Notes under the pieces: generated by a model
Told to the model about the DNA's origin: nothing
What the model saw: only the letters and a program-made list of their open reading frames with translations
Database searches by the model: none
Part shown: one piece after another, positions 50,211-59,393 of the stretch
Numbering within the stretch: the first letter of the stretch is position 1
Layout: every line of letters starts with the position of its first letter
Program-made: the position numbers and the translations under genes
Source of the DNA: Streptomyces cathayae
GTDB taxonomy: Bacteria; Actinomycetota; Actinomycetes; Streptomycetales; Streptomycetaceae
Assembly: GCF_029760955.1 (NCBI RefSeq)
Contig: NZ_CP121682.1
Span: forward strand, 3,782,001-3,846,000
Direction of reading: 5' to 3'
DNA length: 64,000 nucleotides

Positions 50211-51239
50211 ATGAATCCGAGTCATGCTGCCCGCCCACCCCACGGAACGGGGCACCGGCCTGCCCCGCCCGGCCCGAGCGGACACGGCAAGGCCTGCGCG
50301 CGGCGGGGGCGGATACGGCTGGTGCTGGCCTGCTCAACAGTGGGCATGCTGCTCACGGGCTGCTTCGCCGCCGGCCACACCGCAACCGGTGACCGGTCCG
50401 GACGCCCCCTGACGCAGAACCAGACACCCGTGACGCCGGTCAACAGCAAGCCGGCCCAAGCACCGCCGGGCCTCCCCGGCACGCGGACGCCGGCCCCGAC
50501 GGATGTGGGCAACGCACTCACCCGTCTGCTCGAACCGATTCGAGCACAGAGCGGCACTCAGGTGTCGGTCGCCGTTCTGGAGCCCAGGACCGGCCGACGG
50601 ACGGTGTACGGCTCACAGACACACGTCACCGCGAGCCTGGTGAAGGTGGACATCCTGGCGGCACTGCTGCTGCGTACCCAGCACGAAAGACGGTCGCTCA
50701 CCCCGTGGGAGACGTCCACCGCCGCCTCGATGATCCAGAGCAGCGACAACGACTCCGCGGGCGCCCTGTGGCGACGTATCGGCGGCGGCCCAGGACTCAC
50801 TGACGCCAACAAGGCCCTGGGGCTGACCTCCACCCAAGCAGGACCGGATGTCCACTGGGGCCTCACCCGCACCACCGCGGCAGACCAACTGACCCTGTTG
50901 AACGCCGTGTTCGCCGACACTTCACCGCTCAGCACATCCTCACGCCAGCTGATCCGGACCTTCATGGGGCACATCGACGCCGACCAGGACTGGGGAGTCT
51001 CCGCGGAAGGCAGCCGTTGGCAGCTCAAGAACGGCTGGCTGCAGCGCTCCCACTCGAAACGCTGGGTGATCAACAGCATGGGACGAGTAGAGGCACACGG
51101 GAGCACGTTCTACATCGTCGTCCTCTCGCACGGCAGCCCGAGCATGTCCCACGGCATCTCCACGGTGGAGCGAGCGGCGCGAACAGCCGTACACGCCCTG
51201 TACAGCACCGCCCCTCCTGCGCCCCCGATCATCCACTGA
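50211..51239 (+). CDS. Lipoprotein serine hydrolase, class A beta-lactamase fold
   Basis: A 342-residue exported protein: signal region with lipobox LLTGC (about 48-52), a Pro/Thr linker, then a class A-like domain with SLVK (SxxK), SDN and KNG in place of KTG. The Asn for Thr in the third motif may reduce beta-lactam turnover; a peptidase or esterase role is as likely. ATG 50211 (MNPSHAARPP) is used; an in-frame start at 50193 adds six residues. Confidence 0.85.
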   Translation: MNPSHAARPPHGTGHRPAPPGPSGHGKACARRGRIRLVLACSTVGMLLTGCFAAGHTATGDRSGRPLTQNQTPVTPVNSKPAQAPPGLPGTRTPAPTDVGNALTRLLEPIRAQSGTQVSVAVLEPRTGRRTVYGSQTHVTASLVKVDILAALLLRTQHERRSLTPWETSTAASMIQSSDNDSAGALWRRIGGGPGLTDANKALGLTSTQAGPDVHWGLTRTTAADQLTLLNAVFADTSPLSTSSRQLIRTFMGHIDADQDWGVSAEGSRWQLKNGWLQRSHSKRWVINSMGRVEAHGSTFYIVVLSHGSPSMSHGISTVERAARTAVHALYSTAPPAPPIIH

Positions 51240-51402
51240 CCGTCCAGGGGGGTGCGGGAATTCGCGGGGTCTGCCGCGGTACGGCGAACGCCGGGCACCC
51301 GGCACGGCGGCAGGATCAGCAGGCCTGCCACCTCCTGGGCGCGGGCGGCGACGACGCCGTGGGATCGAAGGTGCGCTGTGTCGCTGACCTGTCTTGGCGC
51401 GT

Positions 51403-51722
51403 ATGCAGGCATACACGATCGGTCAGGCGGCCCGGCTGCTCGGCGTGAGTGCGGACACCGCGCGACGGCGGGCGGACGCGGGCCGGGTGGCGACCCGTCG
51501 GGACGAGGGCGGCAAGCGGCTCATCGACGGGAAGGACCTCGCCGCCTTCTCCGTGGAACTCGCCCGGAGCGGGAGCGGCGAGGAGGACGTGTCCTGCACA
51601 TCGGTCCGCACCGGCTGGTGTCACTGCTGACGCGGGAGGCCGTGGAGGAACTGGCACTGGAGGTGGGGGTGGAAGCCACCGCCCGGGTGAAGTCCACGAA
51701 CGTGCACATCGACCGCGTCTGA
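51403..51722 (+). pseudogene. HTH-TOBE molybdate-type regulator, broken copy 1
   Basis: MQAYTIGQAARLLGVSADTA, RRRADAGRVATRRDEGGKRL and IDGKDLAAFSVELARSG form the excisionase-like HTH half. At about 51597 a deletion and frame change follow: one frame ends at 51630, the other continues as IGPHRLVSLLTREAVEELAL, EVGVEATARVKSTNVHIDR, the end of a TOBE (molybdate-binding) domain with its stop at 51720. The first beta strands of TOBE are missing. Lies upstream of copy 2 and modA. Confidence 0.82.
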
Positions 51723-51994
51723 GCGAAGCCTCCCCGGCCCACCTGCCCACCGAGTCGGACGCTCTGCGTCCATTCGACGAGGGATACGGCGGGGCCGGGG
51801 ACGTGGTGGAGCAGACCCGCGCCGAAGACGCTGTCCACCGTGCCGTCGGCTGCGCGGGACTGACTCACGGGCTACCACCGCACCCGGCCACCCTTCCCCT
51901 GTAAACGCACATGCCAAGCCAGGTGATGAAGTGCCCGGCTCACGCAAAGCGACAAGAGGCTTTCGCCTGGCATTTGCGGCATTATCATCCACGT
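51723..51994 (+). other. Spacer between the two broken regulators
   Basis: A plus-strand reading without start (DALRPFDEGYGGAGDVVEQT, RAEDAVHRAVGCAGL) has fair codon bias and may be another gene tail. A TTATCAT box (about 51981-51987) precedes copy 2. Confidence 0.35.
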
Positions 51995-52330
51995 GTGCAC
52001 AGCTACCGGATCGGGGACGCGGCCGCCCTGCTCGGCGTCAGCGCCAGCGCCAGCGCCGTGAGGCGTCCGGCCGACGGCGGAGCACCCGCCGTCGCACGCG
52101 ACGGGACGGGTCACCGGATCCTCACCGGCGCGGCCCCCGCGGCGTACGTCCGGCAGCAGCACCCCGCCGAGCGGGGGTCCACCGGTTCCCCCGCTCAGCT
52201 GGGTGGGGGCGCCGGTCAGCCGCGAACCGGTGGAGGAACTCGGGCTGGAGCCCGGTGTTCCGGCAGCCGCCGTGATCAAGTCGACCGACGTGGTCGTCGA
52301 GAGACCGTGGACAAGTCCGTTCAGGACATG
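51995..52330 (+). pseudogene. HTH-TOBE molybdate-type regulator, broken copy 2
   Basis: From GTG 51995: VHSYRIGDAAALLGVSASAS, then GHRILTGAAPAAYVR, the HTH half with changed helix residues. A second frame resumes as APVSREPVEELGLEPGVPAA and AVIKSTDVVVERPW, the TOBE end. The middle of the TOBE domain is missing, so this copy is also non-functional as read. Ends about 20 bp before modA. Confidence 0.75.
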
Positions 52331-52347
52331 AGGAAGTGGGACCCGTG

Positions 52348-53175
52348 ATGATCCGTTCCGCGCGCCGGACCCGCCGGATGCTTCAGGTGACCGGCGCGGG
52401 CGCCGCCGCCCTGCTGGCCCTGAGCGCCTGCTCGTCGTCCGGCTCGGACTCCGGCGGGAAGCCCGAGAGCTCCGCCGCGGCCGGCGGTGCGGACAAGGTG
52501 TCCGGGACCGTGAACGTCTTCGCCGCGGCCTCGCTGACCGAGAGCTTCACCAGGATCGGAGAGGCGTTCGAGAAGGAGCACCCCGGCACGAAGGTCGTCT
52601 TCAACTTCGGCGGCAGTGACTCACTCGCCGCGGGCATCACCAGCGGGGCCCCGGCCGACGTGTTCGCCTCGGCCAGCCCGAAGACGATGCAGGTGGTCAC
52701 GGACGCCGGGGACGCCGCCGGAACCCCTGCCACCTTCGTCCGCAACCAGCTGGAGATCGCCACCCTGCCCGGCAACCCGGACAGGATCTCCTCCCTCAAG
52801 GACCTCACCGGGGACGATCTGAAGGTCGTGCTGTGCGACAAGGCGGTGCCGTGCGGCGCCGCGGCCCAGAAGGCGCTGACCGCGGCCGGTCTCGAGCTCA
52901 CCCCGGTCTCCTACGAGGAGGACGTCAAGGCCGCCCTGAACAAGGTGGTGCTCAAGGAGGCCGACGCCGCCGTCGTCTACAGGAGCGATGTGAAGGCGGC
53001 CGGTGAGAAGGTGGAGGGCGTGGAGTTCCCCGAGTCGGCCGAGGCCGTCAACGACTACCCGATCACCCTGCTCAAGGACGCACCGAACGGCGAGGCCGGC
53101 AAGGCGTTCATCGCACTGGTGCAGTCCGCCGCGGGCCAGAAGGTGCTGACCGAGGCCGGGTTCACCGCGCCGTGA
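52348..53175 (+). CDS. modA: Molybdate ABC transporter, substrate-binding lipoprotein
   Basis: A 275-residue lipoprotein: signal with lipobox LSAC (about 24-27), then a type II periplasmic-binding fold with VNVFAAASLTESFTRIGEAF, VVFNFGGSDSLAAGI (oxyanion-binding Ser loop), ADVFASASPKTM, and the C-terminal DYPITLLKDAPN. It binds molybdate or tungstate outside the membrane and delivers it to ModB. ATG 52348 (a GTG lies one codon earlier) with GAGGAAG upstream. Stop overlaps modB start. Confidence 0.95.
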   Translation: MIRSARRTRRMLQVTGAGAAALLALSACSSSGSDSGGKPESSAAAGGADKVSGTVNVFAAASLTESFTRIGEAFEKEHPGTKVVFNFGGSDSLAAGITSGAPADVFASASPKTMQVVTDAGDAAGTPATFVRNQLEIATLPGNPDRISSLKDLTGDDLKVVLCDKAVPCGAAAQKALTAAGLELTPVSYEEDVKAALNKVVLKEADAAVVYRSDVKAAGEKVEGVEFPESAEAVNDYPITLLKDAPNGEAGKAFIALVQSAAGQKVLTEAGFTAP

Positions 53176-54035
53176 CCTCGCCGCGCAAGGCCGGTGCGGT
53201 GGCCCGACTCCGCACGGGCGGGCCGCGGCGCCGTCCTCGGGCAGGTGCGCAGGTCCGGGGTGGTGTTCCCCTGCCGCTGCTCGTGCCCGCACTGATCGGG
53301 CTGGCGTTCCTGCTCGTCCCCCTGATCGCCCTGCTGATCAGGGCCCCCTGGCCGAGCATGCCCGAGCTGCTGGCCAGTACCGCGGTGTGGCAGGCCCTGC
53401 GGCTGTCCCTCGTCTGCGCCACGGCGGCGACCGTGGTGAGCATGCTGTTCGGCGTACCGCTGGCCTGGCTGCTGGCCCGGGTCGAGTTCCCCGGACGCGG
53501 TCTCGTACGGGCCCTGGTGACGCTGCCGTTGGTGCTGCCGCCGGTGGTGGGCGGTGTCGCCCTGCTGATGGCGCTGGGCCGCAACGGGGTCGTGGGGCAG
53601 TGGCTGGACTCCTGGTTCGGGATCACCCTGCCGTTCACCACCGCGGGCGTCGTCGTGGCCGAGGCGTTCGTGGCGATGCCGTTCCTGGTCATCAGCGTCG
53701 AAGGCACCCTGCGGGCCGCCGACCCCCGCTTCGAGGAGGCGGCGGCCACCCTGGGCGCCTCCCGCTTCACCGCGTTCCGCCGGGTCACGCTGCCGCTGAT
53801 CGCGCCCGGCATCGCGGCCGGTGCCGTCCTGGCCTGGGCGCGGGCGCTCGGCGAGTTCGGTGCGACGATCACCTTCGCCGGCAACTTCCCCGGCCGTACC
53901 CAGACCATGCCGCTGGCCGTCTACCTCGCCCTGCAGAACGACCCGGAGGCGGCCATCGCCCTCAGCCTGGTGCTACTCGCCGTCTCCATCGCCGTACTGG
54001 CCGGACTGCGCGACCGCTGGATGACCGCCTCATGA
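53172..54035 (+). CDS. modB: Molybdate ABC transporter permease
   Basis: A 287-residue integral membrane protein with about five or six TM segments. The EAA loop reads EEAAATLGASRFTAFRRVTL (about 196-215), the contact site for ModC. GTG 53172 overlaps the modA stop (GTGA), and its own stop overlaps modC (ATGA). The basic N-terminal 28 residues are longer than in many ModB proteins. Confidence 0.94.
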   Translation: MTSPRKAGAVARLRTGGPRRRPRAGAQVRGGVPLPLLVPALIGLAFLLVPLIALLIRAPWPSMPELLASTAVWQALRLSLVCATAATVVSMLFGVPLAWLLARVEFPGRGLVRALVTLPLVLPPVVGGVALLMALGRNGVVGQWLDSWFGITLPFTTAGVVVAEAFVAMPFLVISVEGTLRAADPRFEEAAATLGASRFTAFRRVTLPLIAPGIAAGAVLAWARALGEFGATITFAGNFPGRTQTMPLAVYLALQNDPEAAIALSLVLLAVSIAVLAGLRDRWMTAS

Positions 54036-55120
54036 CCGGCACCGAGAAGACGACCGCGCACCCTGCCGCGGGTACCGTCGCCCAGGGACTCGACGCACGG
54101 CTCGTCGTCGAGCGCGGCGCCTTCCGCCTCGACGTGGCACTGACCGCGGCCCCCGGCGACGTGGTCGCCCTGCTCGGACCCAACGGCGCCGGCAAGACGA
54201 CCGCCCTGCGGGCCCTGGCCGGTCTCGTCCCGCTCACCGGCGGACACCTCAGGCTCGACGGCCGGGAGCTGGAGCGGACACCGCCGGAAGCCCGTCCGGT
54301 CGGGGTCGTCTTCCAGGACTACCTGCTCTTCCCCCACCTGTCCGCGCTGGACAACGTGGCCTTCGGCCCGCGCTGCCGGGGCGCGAGCAAGGCACAGGCC
54401 CGCGCCCAGGCCGCCGAGTGGCTGGACCGCATGGACCTCACCGACCACGCCGCCGTCAAGCCCCGCCGGCTCTCCGGTGGCCAGGCCCAGCGCGTCGCCC
54501 TCGCCCGCGCCCTGGCCACCCGCCCCCGGCTGCTGCTCCTCGACGAACCGCTCGCCGCCCTCGACGCCCGCACCCGCCTCGACGTCCGCGCCCAGCTCCG
54601 CCGCCACCTGGCCGGCTTCGAGGCCGTCGCCGTACTCGTCACCCATGACCCGCTGGACGCCATGGTCCTCGCCGACCGCCTCGTCGTCGTCGAGAACGGA
54701 CACGTCGTCCAGGAAGGCACCCCCGCCCACATCTCCCGCCACCCGCGCACCGACTACATCGCCCACCTGGTCGGCCTCAACCTCTACCGGGGCCAGGCAC
54801 GGGGACACACCGTCCGCCTCGACGACGGGCCCCCCGTCGCCACGTCCGAGAGCCTCACCGGACCGGTCTTCGTCGCCTTCCCGCCCAGCGCGGTGACCCT
54901 GCACCGGGAGCGTCCCACCGGCTCCAGCGCCCGCAACGTCTGGCGCTGCGAGGTGGCCGGACTGGAGACCCACGGCGACCAGATCCGCGCCGACCTCACC
55001 GGCGAACTCCCGCTGGCGGCCGACCTGACCGCGGTCGCCGCCGCCGAACTCGACCTGCACCACGGCGCCACCGTCTGGGCCACGGTGAAGGCCACCCAGA
55101 CCCACGCCTACCACGCCTGA
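54032..55120 (+). CDS. modC: Molybdate ABC transporter ATPase with C-terminal TOBE domain
   Basis: A 362-residue ATPase: Walker A LLGPNGAGKTTALRALAG (about 46-63), Q-loop VVFQDYLLFPH, signature RLSGGQAQRVALARALA (about 144-160), Walker B LLLLDEPLAALD, H-switch VLVTHDPLDAM. Residues 290-360 form a TOBE-like domain that can sense oxyanion load. It powers ModAB uptake of molybdate for molybdenum enzymes such as the oxidoreductase at 46.6 kb. Confidence 0.95.
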   Translation: MTGTEKTTAHPAAGTVAQGLDARLVVERGAFRLDVALTAAPGDVVALLGPNGAGKTTALRALAGLVPLTGGHLRLDGRELERTPPEARPVGVVFQDYLLFPHLSALDNVAFGPRCRGASKAQARAQAAEWLDRMDLTDHAAVKPRRLSGGQAQRVALARALATRPRLLLLDEPLAALDARTRLDVRAQLRRHLAGFEAVAVLVTHDPLDAMVLADRLVVVENGHVVQEGTPAHISRHPRTDYIAHLVGLNLYRGQARGHTVRLDDGPPVATSESLTGPVFVAFPPSAVTLHRERPTGSSARNVWRCEVAGLETHGDQIRADLTGELPLAADLTAVAAAELDLHHGATVWATVKATQTHAYHA

Positions 55121-55202
55121 CGCATCGGGCCGAGCGGGAGCCCGGAACACGTCAGCACGCACCGGCGAGGTCGGAGCAGCGGGCAACCCGGTGCATCACG
55201 GT

Positions 55203-56678
55203 TCAGCTCGGTTCCGGCTCCGGCTGTGGTTCCGGCTGCCGTTCCGGCTCCGGCTGCGGCTCCGGTTCCGGTTCCGGTTCCGGTTCCGGCTGCGGCTGTC
55301 GCGCCGGTGTGTCCCTCGGTTCCCACGCCGCGGTGGTCCGTACGTAGCCGTGGACCACGGAGGCCATCGCCAGCATGAGCAGAGGGCCTGACACCCACGG
55401 ATACTCGGCCATCCGCGACGGCAGGAAGCGATAGGACAGCAGCAGCGCGGCGAAGACCGTCGCTCCGTAAGCGGCCAGTCGGACCCCTGCCCGGTCCCAG
55501 CCCCGGTCGAACGACCGCAGAGCCGCCTCGATCGTGAGCACGAACACCACGCCGGCGATGAGGTCCACGCCGTAGTGGTAGCCGAAGCCCAGCGTCGCGG
55601 TGAGCGTGGCGATCAGCCAGAACGTTCCTGCGTACCGCAGGGCGCGCGGGCCCTGCCGGGTGTGGAGGAAGAGCGCGACGGCCCACGCCGTGTGCAGGCT
55701 GGGCATGCAGTTCCGCGGGGTGATCCCGTCGAACGGCATGGGGTGCGGGGTGTCGATCGGCGGCGGCGTCCGCGGCCACAGGTCGGCCACCGCCCAGTGC
55801 TCGCTGGACGGGATGTCCGGCGCCCACAGGCTGACCGCCGCCCAGTACTCGGTGCCGGTGCCGTAGGCGAAGAGCGGTCCGACCACCGGGAAGACCATGT
55901 AGAAGGCCGGCCCGAGGAGGCCGATCACCAGGAAGGTGCGTACCAGGTGGTGGCCCGGGAAGCGGCGCTCGGCCGCCACCCCGCGCAGTTGGTACAGCGC
56001 GACGACGACCGCGGCCACCGCGAGCTGGCCGTAGACCACGTCGAGGACGTTGAAGCCGATGGGGCCGGTGGCGGTGACGATCCGGCCCACCAGCCACGAC
56101 GGATCGCCCAACGCGTGATCGGCCGTCGCCACGTACTGGTCGAGCACCATGGGGCGGGTCTTCGAGGTGAGGAGCAGCCAGGTGTCACCGGTCTTGCGGC
56201 CGGCCACCAGCAGCAGACCCAGCCCGACGCCCTTCAGCAGCAGGACACGTTCCCGGCCGGTGCGGCGGGTGACCGCGATGACCGCGTGACCCAGGATCAC
56301 CCACAACGCGCCGTTGCCGAAGGGATGGCCGCCGGTCGTCCCGGCGTCCACCGCCCACCGGACCAGTGAGAAGGCGATGTCGATACCGATCGCCGCGCCC
56401 ACCGCGATGAACCGTTGCCGCCAGGTGAGGACCACCGCCGTCAACGCCATGGCGGCGTACAGCAGGCCGCCCGACTTGGGGGCGACCACCACTTCTCGCA
56501 CCTGGGTGGTGATCGGCCCCGGCAGGCCGTGGCGACGCGCGGCGAACTCCAGCAGGATGAGGAATCCGAGGGCCGCGACACCCGCCACGGCCCAGAGTCT
56601 CGCCCGTGGTCGACGCCCCGCGGAAAGCGCGGCCCTCCGGCTTATTCGAGAAACGTCCTGCGGTGGCATGTGTCTCAC
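55203..56678 (-). CDS. PAP2-family membrane phosphatase/transferase
   Basis: A 491-residue polytopic protein with about 12 TM segments. The PAP2 signature is in the second half: NCMPSLHTAWAVALFLHTR (C2 His) and GYHYGVDLIAGVVF (C3 His, Asp). Such bacterial proteins include inositol-phosphoceramide-synthase-like transferases acting on membrane lipids. The C-terminus is a Pro-Glu/Gln dipeptide repeat (about 455-490) encoded by GGTTCC repeats at 55206-55290. ATG 56678 or MPPQDV three codons later. Confidence 0.87.
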   Translation of the reverse strand: MRHMPPQDVSRISRRAALSAGRRPRARLWAVAGVAALGFLILLEFAARRHGLPGPITTQVREVVVAPKSGGLLYAAMALTAVVLTWRQRFIAVGAAIGIDIAFSLVRWAVDAGTTGGHPFGNGALWVILGHAVIAVTRRTGRERVLLLKGVGLGLLLVAGRKTGDTWLLLTSKTRPMVLDQYVATADHALGDPSWLVGRIVTATGPIGFNVLDVVYGQLAVAAVVVALYQLRGVAAERRFPGHHLVRTFLVIGLLGPAFYMVFPVVGPLFAYGTGTEYWAAVSLWAPDIPSSEHWAVADLWPRTPPPIDTPHPMPFDGITPRNCMPSLHTAWAVALFLHTRQGPRALRYAGTFWLIATLTATLGFGYHYGVDLIAGVVFVLTIEAALRSFDRGWDRAGVRLAAYGATVFAALLLSYRFLPSRMAEYPWVSGPLLMLAMASVVHGYVRTTAAWEPRDTPARQPQPEPEPEPEPEPQPEPERQPEPQPEPEPS

Positions 56679-57415
56679 TTCTTGGCTGGTCCGTCAGATG
56701 TCGGTCATGTCAGGGCGGGTTTCGCTCGTCGTCTTCCGGCCGGAACCGCTTTCCCTTCACGAAGCGCTGCCCGTCGAAGCAAGACGGAAAGATCACAGCC
56801 CGGGTTGCGACGGGTCCGTCGTCACCGTCGCCCCACCTCTCGGTCCGACGCGATCGCGCCGGTCAGGCCCTCGACGGGGGTTCCGGTCTCGTCCCGGATC
56901 GGGCGGACGGCCTCGACACGGCGACGCCGGGACACACGTCCACGCCCCGGGGAGGACACACCATCCCAAAGGTGTGAGCACTTCGGCCACTACTGTCCTG
57001 ATGCCGCTCATCTGAGCGCTTGAGTGACACCTGCCCGCCGACTGCTCACGGTTTTCGGCACGGTACCCGTATCGGGGCCCACAGCCTCAGGCCGCGGGAA
57101 CCTCCCCCCACCACCCGGAGGGACACCGTCCCCCTCCCCACCCGATCCTGCGGGAACCACGGTGACGAGCGGGTGAGCGCAGCCCGTAGCCGTAGCCCGC
57201 AGCCCGCGCGCGTCCTCGAAGAGCATGTCGATGGTGGAGCTCATCCGCTCCTGCGCACGCCCGGTGTCGCCTCCACCGTTTCCTCGGTCACGGACCGGGG
57301 CGGAGAGCGGTGGTGGGTACAGGGGAGCCGGGGGCAGGGAGCCGGGGCAGGGAAGTCGGGGGCGGGGGTGCCGGGCGGGCGGCCTACGACGTCGTCGGTC
57401 ACCCGGTTCGCCTCG
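56679..57415. other. Gene-free stretch with a G-rich tract
   Basis: About 740 bp with no supported gene on either strand. At 57328-57375 the plus strand carries many runs of three or more G within about 48 nt (GGGAGCCGGGGGCAGGGA and on), a strong G-quadruplex pattern, next to the 3' end of the kinase gene. Confidence 0.55.
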
Positions 57416-58519
57416 TCACCGTGTGCCGGTGACCGGGAGGGCGAAGCTCAGTCGGTAGCCGCCGTCCGGGGTGGGGCCGCAGGTGACGGTGCCGCCGAGC
57501 AGCTCGGCACGCTGGCGCAGGCCGACCAGGCCGTGGTGGGCGCCGGGAAGGGAGAGAGCGGGACGCGTCGGCGGTGAGTTGGTGACGGTGACACGGACCG
57601 TTGCGTGCTCGTGGCGGATGCGAACGACCGCTGTCGCGCCGGGGGCGTGCTTCCGCACGTTGGTCAGCGCCTCCTGGACGGTGCGGTAGACGGCGCGCTG
57701 GACCGGCGGTGGCAGACCGTCCGGCAGGTCCGTCCGCAGCTCGGTCTCGATACCGCTGTTGTCGACCAGCCGCCGGAGATCGGCGAGCGAGGGCTGCGGG
57801 ACCAGTTCCACGGGATCGCCCCCGGCGGTGCGCAGGACGCTGACCATGTGCCGCAGCTCTTCCAGCGTCTGCACACTCAGCTTCCGGATCGTGGCCGCGG
57901 CCTGCCGGACGTCGGTGTCGCGGCTGCCGACCTGGAGTGCCCCGGCCCGCACCGCGATGAGGCTGACCTGGTGGGCGACGACGTCGTGCATCTCGCGGGC
58001 GAGGGTCGTGCGTTCCCTGGCCAGCACGGTCTGGGCGGTCAGCTGCCGCTCGTGGTCGCGGGCCCGGGAGATCTCCGCGAGCCGCAACGACAGATCGCGC
58101 CGGGCCTGCACGAGCTGACCGAGGAAGACCGGGGCGGCCGCCGTCGCCGCCGTGTAGCCCATGGCGATGAAGGTCGACGGTGCCGAGAAGTCGAATCCCG
58201 GCGAGGGCAACGAGACCAGATCGCTGAAGGTGAACGCCACGGCGCAGACGACCAGCAGAGTGCGGCCACGGGTGAGCGAGGCGAGCGTGTACAGCGCGGC
58301 CAGGGCGGCGAAGACCGAGTCGGAGAGGAGAACGGCGGGAAGGGTGAGCAGGAACGTCAGCCTCGGCAGGCGCCGGCGCAGGAGAAGGACGAACGCGGCG
58401 ACCAGGGCGCAGACCAAGCGCAGCGGCTCGGAGGCGTCGGCATGGACCCAGACATCGAGCAGCGCCACCGCGACGAGGGCGGCGTCCAGCAGGGGGGCGG
58501 GCGGGCGGCGGGTGCTCAT
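57416..58519 (-). CDS. Sensor histidine kinase, NarL-type (HisKA_3)
   Basis: A 367-residue membrane kinase: about five TM segments in the first 135 residues, a coiled stretch (LSLRLAEISRARDHERQL), then HisKA_3 with EMHDVVAHQVSLI (phospho-His about 178) and an HATPase domain ending HHGLVGLRQRAELLGG and GYRLSFALPV. ATG 58519 overlaps the regulator stop (ATGA). Pairs with the response regulator upstream. Signal unknown. Confidence 0.92.
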   Translation of the reverse strand: MSTRRPPAPLLDAALVAVALLDVWVHADASEPLRLVCALVAAFVLLLRRRLPRLTFLLTLPAVLLSDSVFAALAALYTLASLTRGRTLLVVCAVAFTFSDLVSLPSPGFDFSAPSTFIAMGYTAATAAAPVFLGQLVQARRDLSLRLAEISRARDHERQLTAQTVLARERTTLAREMHDVVAHQVSLIAVRAGALQVGSRDTDVRQAAATIRKLSVQTLEELRHMVSVLRTAGGDPVELVPQPSLADLRRLVDNSGIETELRTDLPDGLPPPVQRAVYRTVQEALTNVRKHAPGATAVVRIRHEHATVRVTVTNSPPTRPALSLPGAHHGLVGLRQRAELLGGTVTCGPTPDGGYRLSFALPVTGTR

Positions 58520-59181
58520 GCTCCCTCCCGGTCCCGCGGGGTCCTGAGGAAGCCGGCGCGTTCCGCGAGCAGGGCGGCCTGGACGCGGCTGCCCACCTCC
58601 AGCTTGGTGAGGACGGCGCTCACATGGTCCTTGACCGTGCCGGTGCTCAGATGCATCCGTGCGGCGATGTCGGCGTTGGTCAGGCCCTCGGCGACGGCTG
58701 CGAGTACGGCACGCTCGCGGTCGGTGAGCCGGTCGAGGCTGCGGACGGCCGCCTGCTGCGGGCCGGCGTTCAGGTAGCCGTCCACGACGGTTCGGGTGAC
58801 CTCCGACGACAGGACGGTGCCGCCGGCTGCCAGAGTCCGCACCAGGGAGGGCAGCTGCTCCGGGTCGGTGTCCTTGAGCAGGAAGCCGGCGGCGCCCGAG
58901 CGCAGTGCCGCGGTGACGTACTCGTCCATGCCGAACGTCGTGAGCATGGCCACCACCGGAGGGTGCGGCAGCGCGCGCAGGTCGGCCAGGACGGTGAGGC
59001 CGTCCACGTCGGGCATGCGGATGTCCAGCAGTACGACGGCGGGGCGTCGCTCCTGTGCCGTTCGGACCGCCCGACCGCCGGAAACCGCCGCCACGACCTC
59101 GAGGTCGTCCGCCGCCTCGAGGATGTGCTGGAAACCGGTACGGATCAGCGCCTCGTCGTCGACCACCATCACCCGGATCAT
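58516..59181 (-). CDS. Response regulator, NarL/LuxR family
   Basis: A 221-residue regulator: receiver domain with D8/D9, phospho-acceptor D53 in VVLLDIRMPDVDG, Lys in LLKDTDPEQL; C-terminal LuxR-type HTH (LTDRERAVLAAVAEGLTNAD, IAARMHLSTGTVKDHVSAVL). First gene of the kinase-regulator pair, divergent from the histidine phosphatase gene, which could be a target. Confidence 0.94.
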   Translation of the reverse strand: MIRVMVVDDEALIRTGFQHILEAADDLEVVAAVSGGRAVRTAQERRPAVVLLDIRMPDVDGLTVLADLRALPHPPVVAMLTTFGMDEYVTAALRSGAAGFLLKDTDPEQLPSLVRTLAAGGTVLSSEVTRTVVDGYLNAGPQQAAVRSLDRLTDRERAVLAAVAEGLTNADIAARMHLSTGTVKDHVSAVLTKLEVGSRVQAALLAERAGFLRTPRDREGA

Positions 59182-59393
59182 GCGTGCTCCACTCGCCGTC
59201 GGGCCCCACTGTCCGATGCGTACCCACCACCGGGCGCGCTTCCCGGTGCCGGGACCGACAGCCGCCGGGTGGCGGGGGTGTTCCAGCCGGTCGGCGGGAC
59301 GGCTCTGGACAGGTGCCGGATGGGTTCACCGGCGGCGGTGCCCGACTGTGGAGGCAGCGGGCGGTACCTCGTCGCAGAAGGGAGAGCAGCCGG

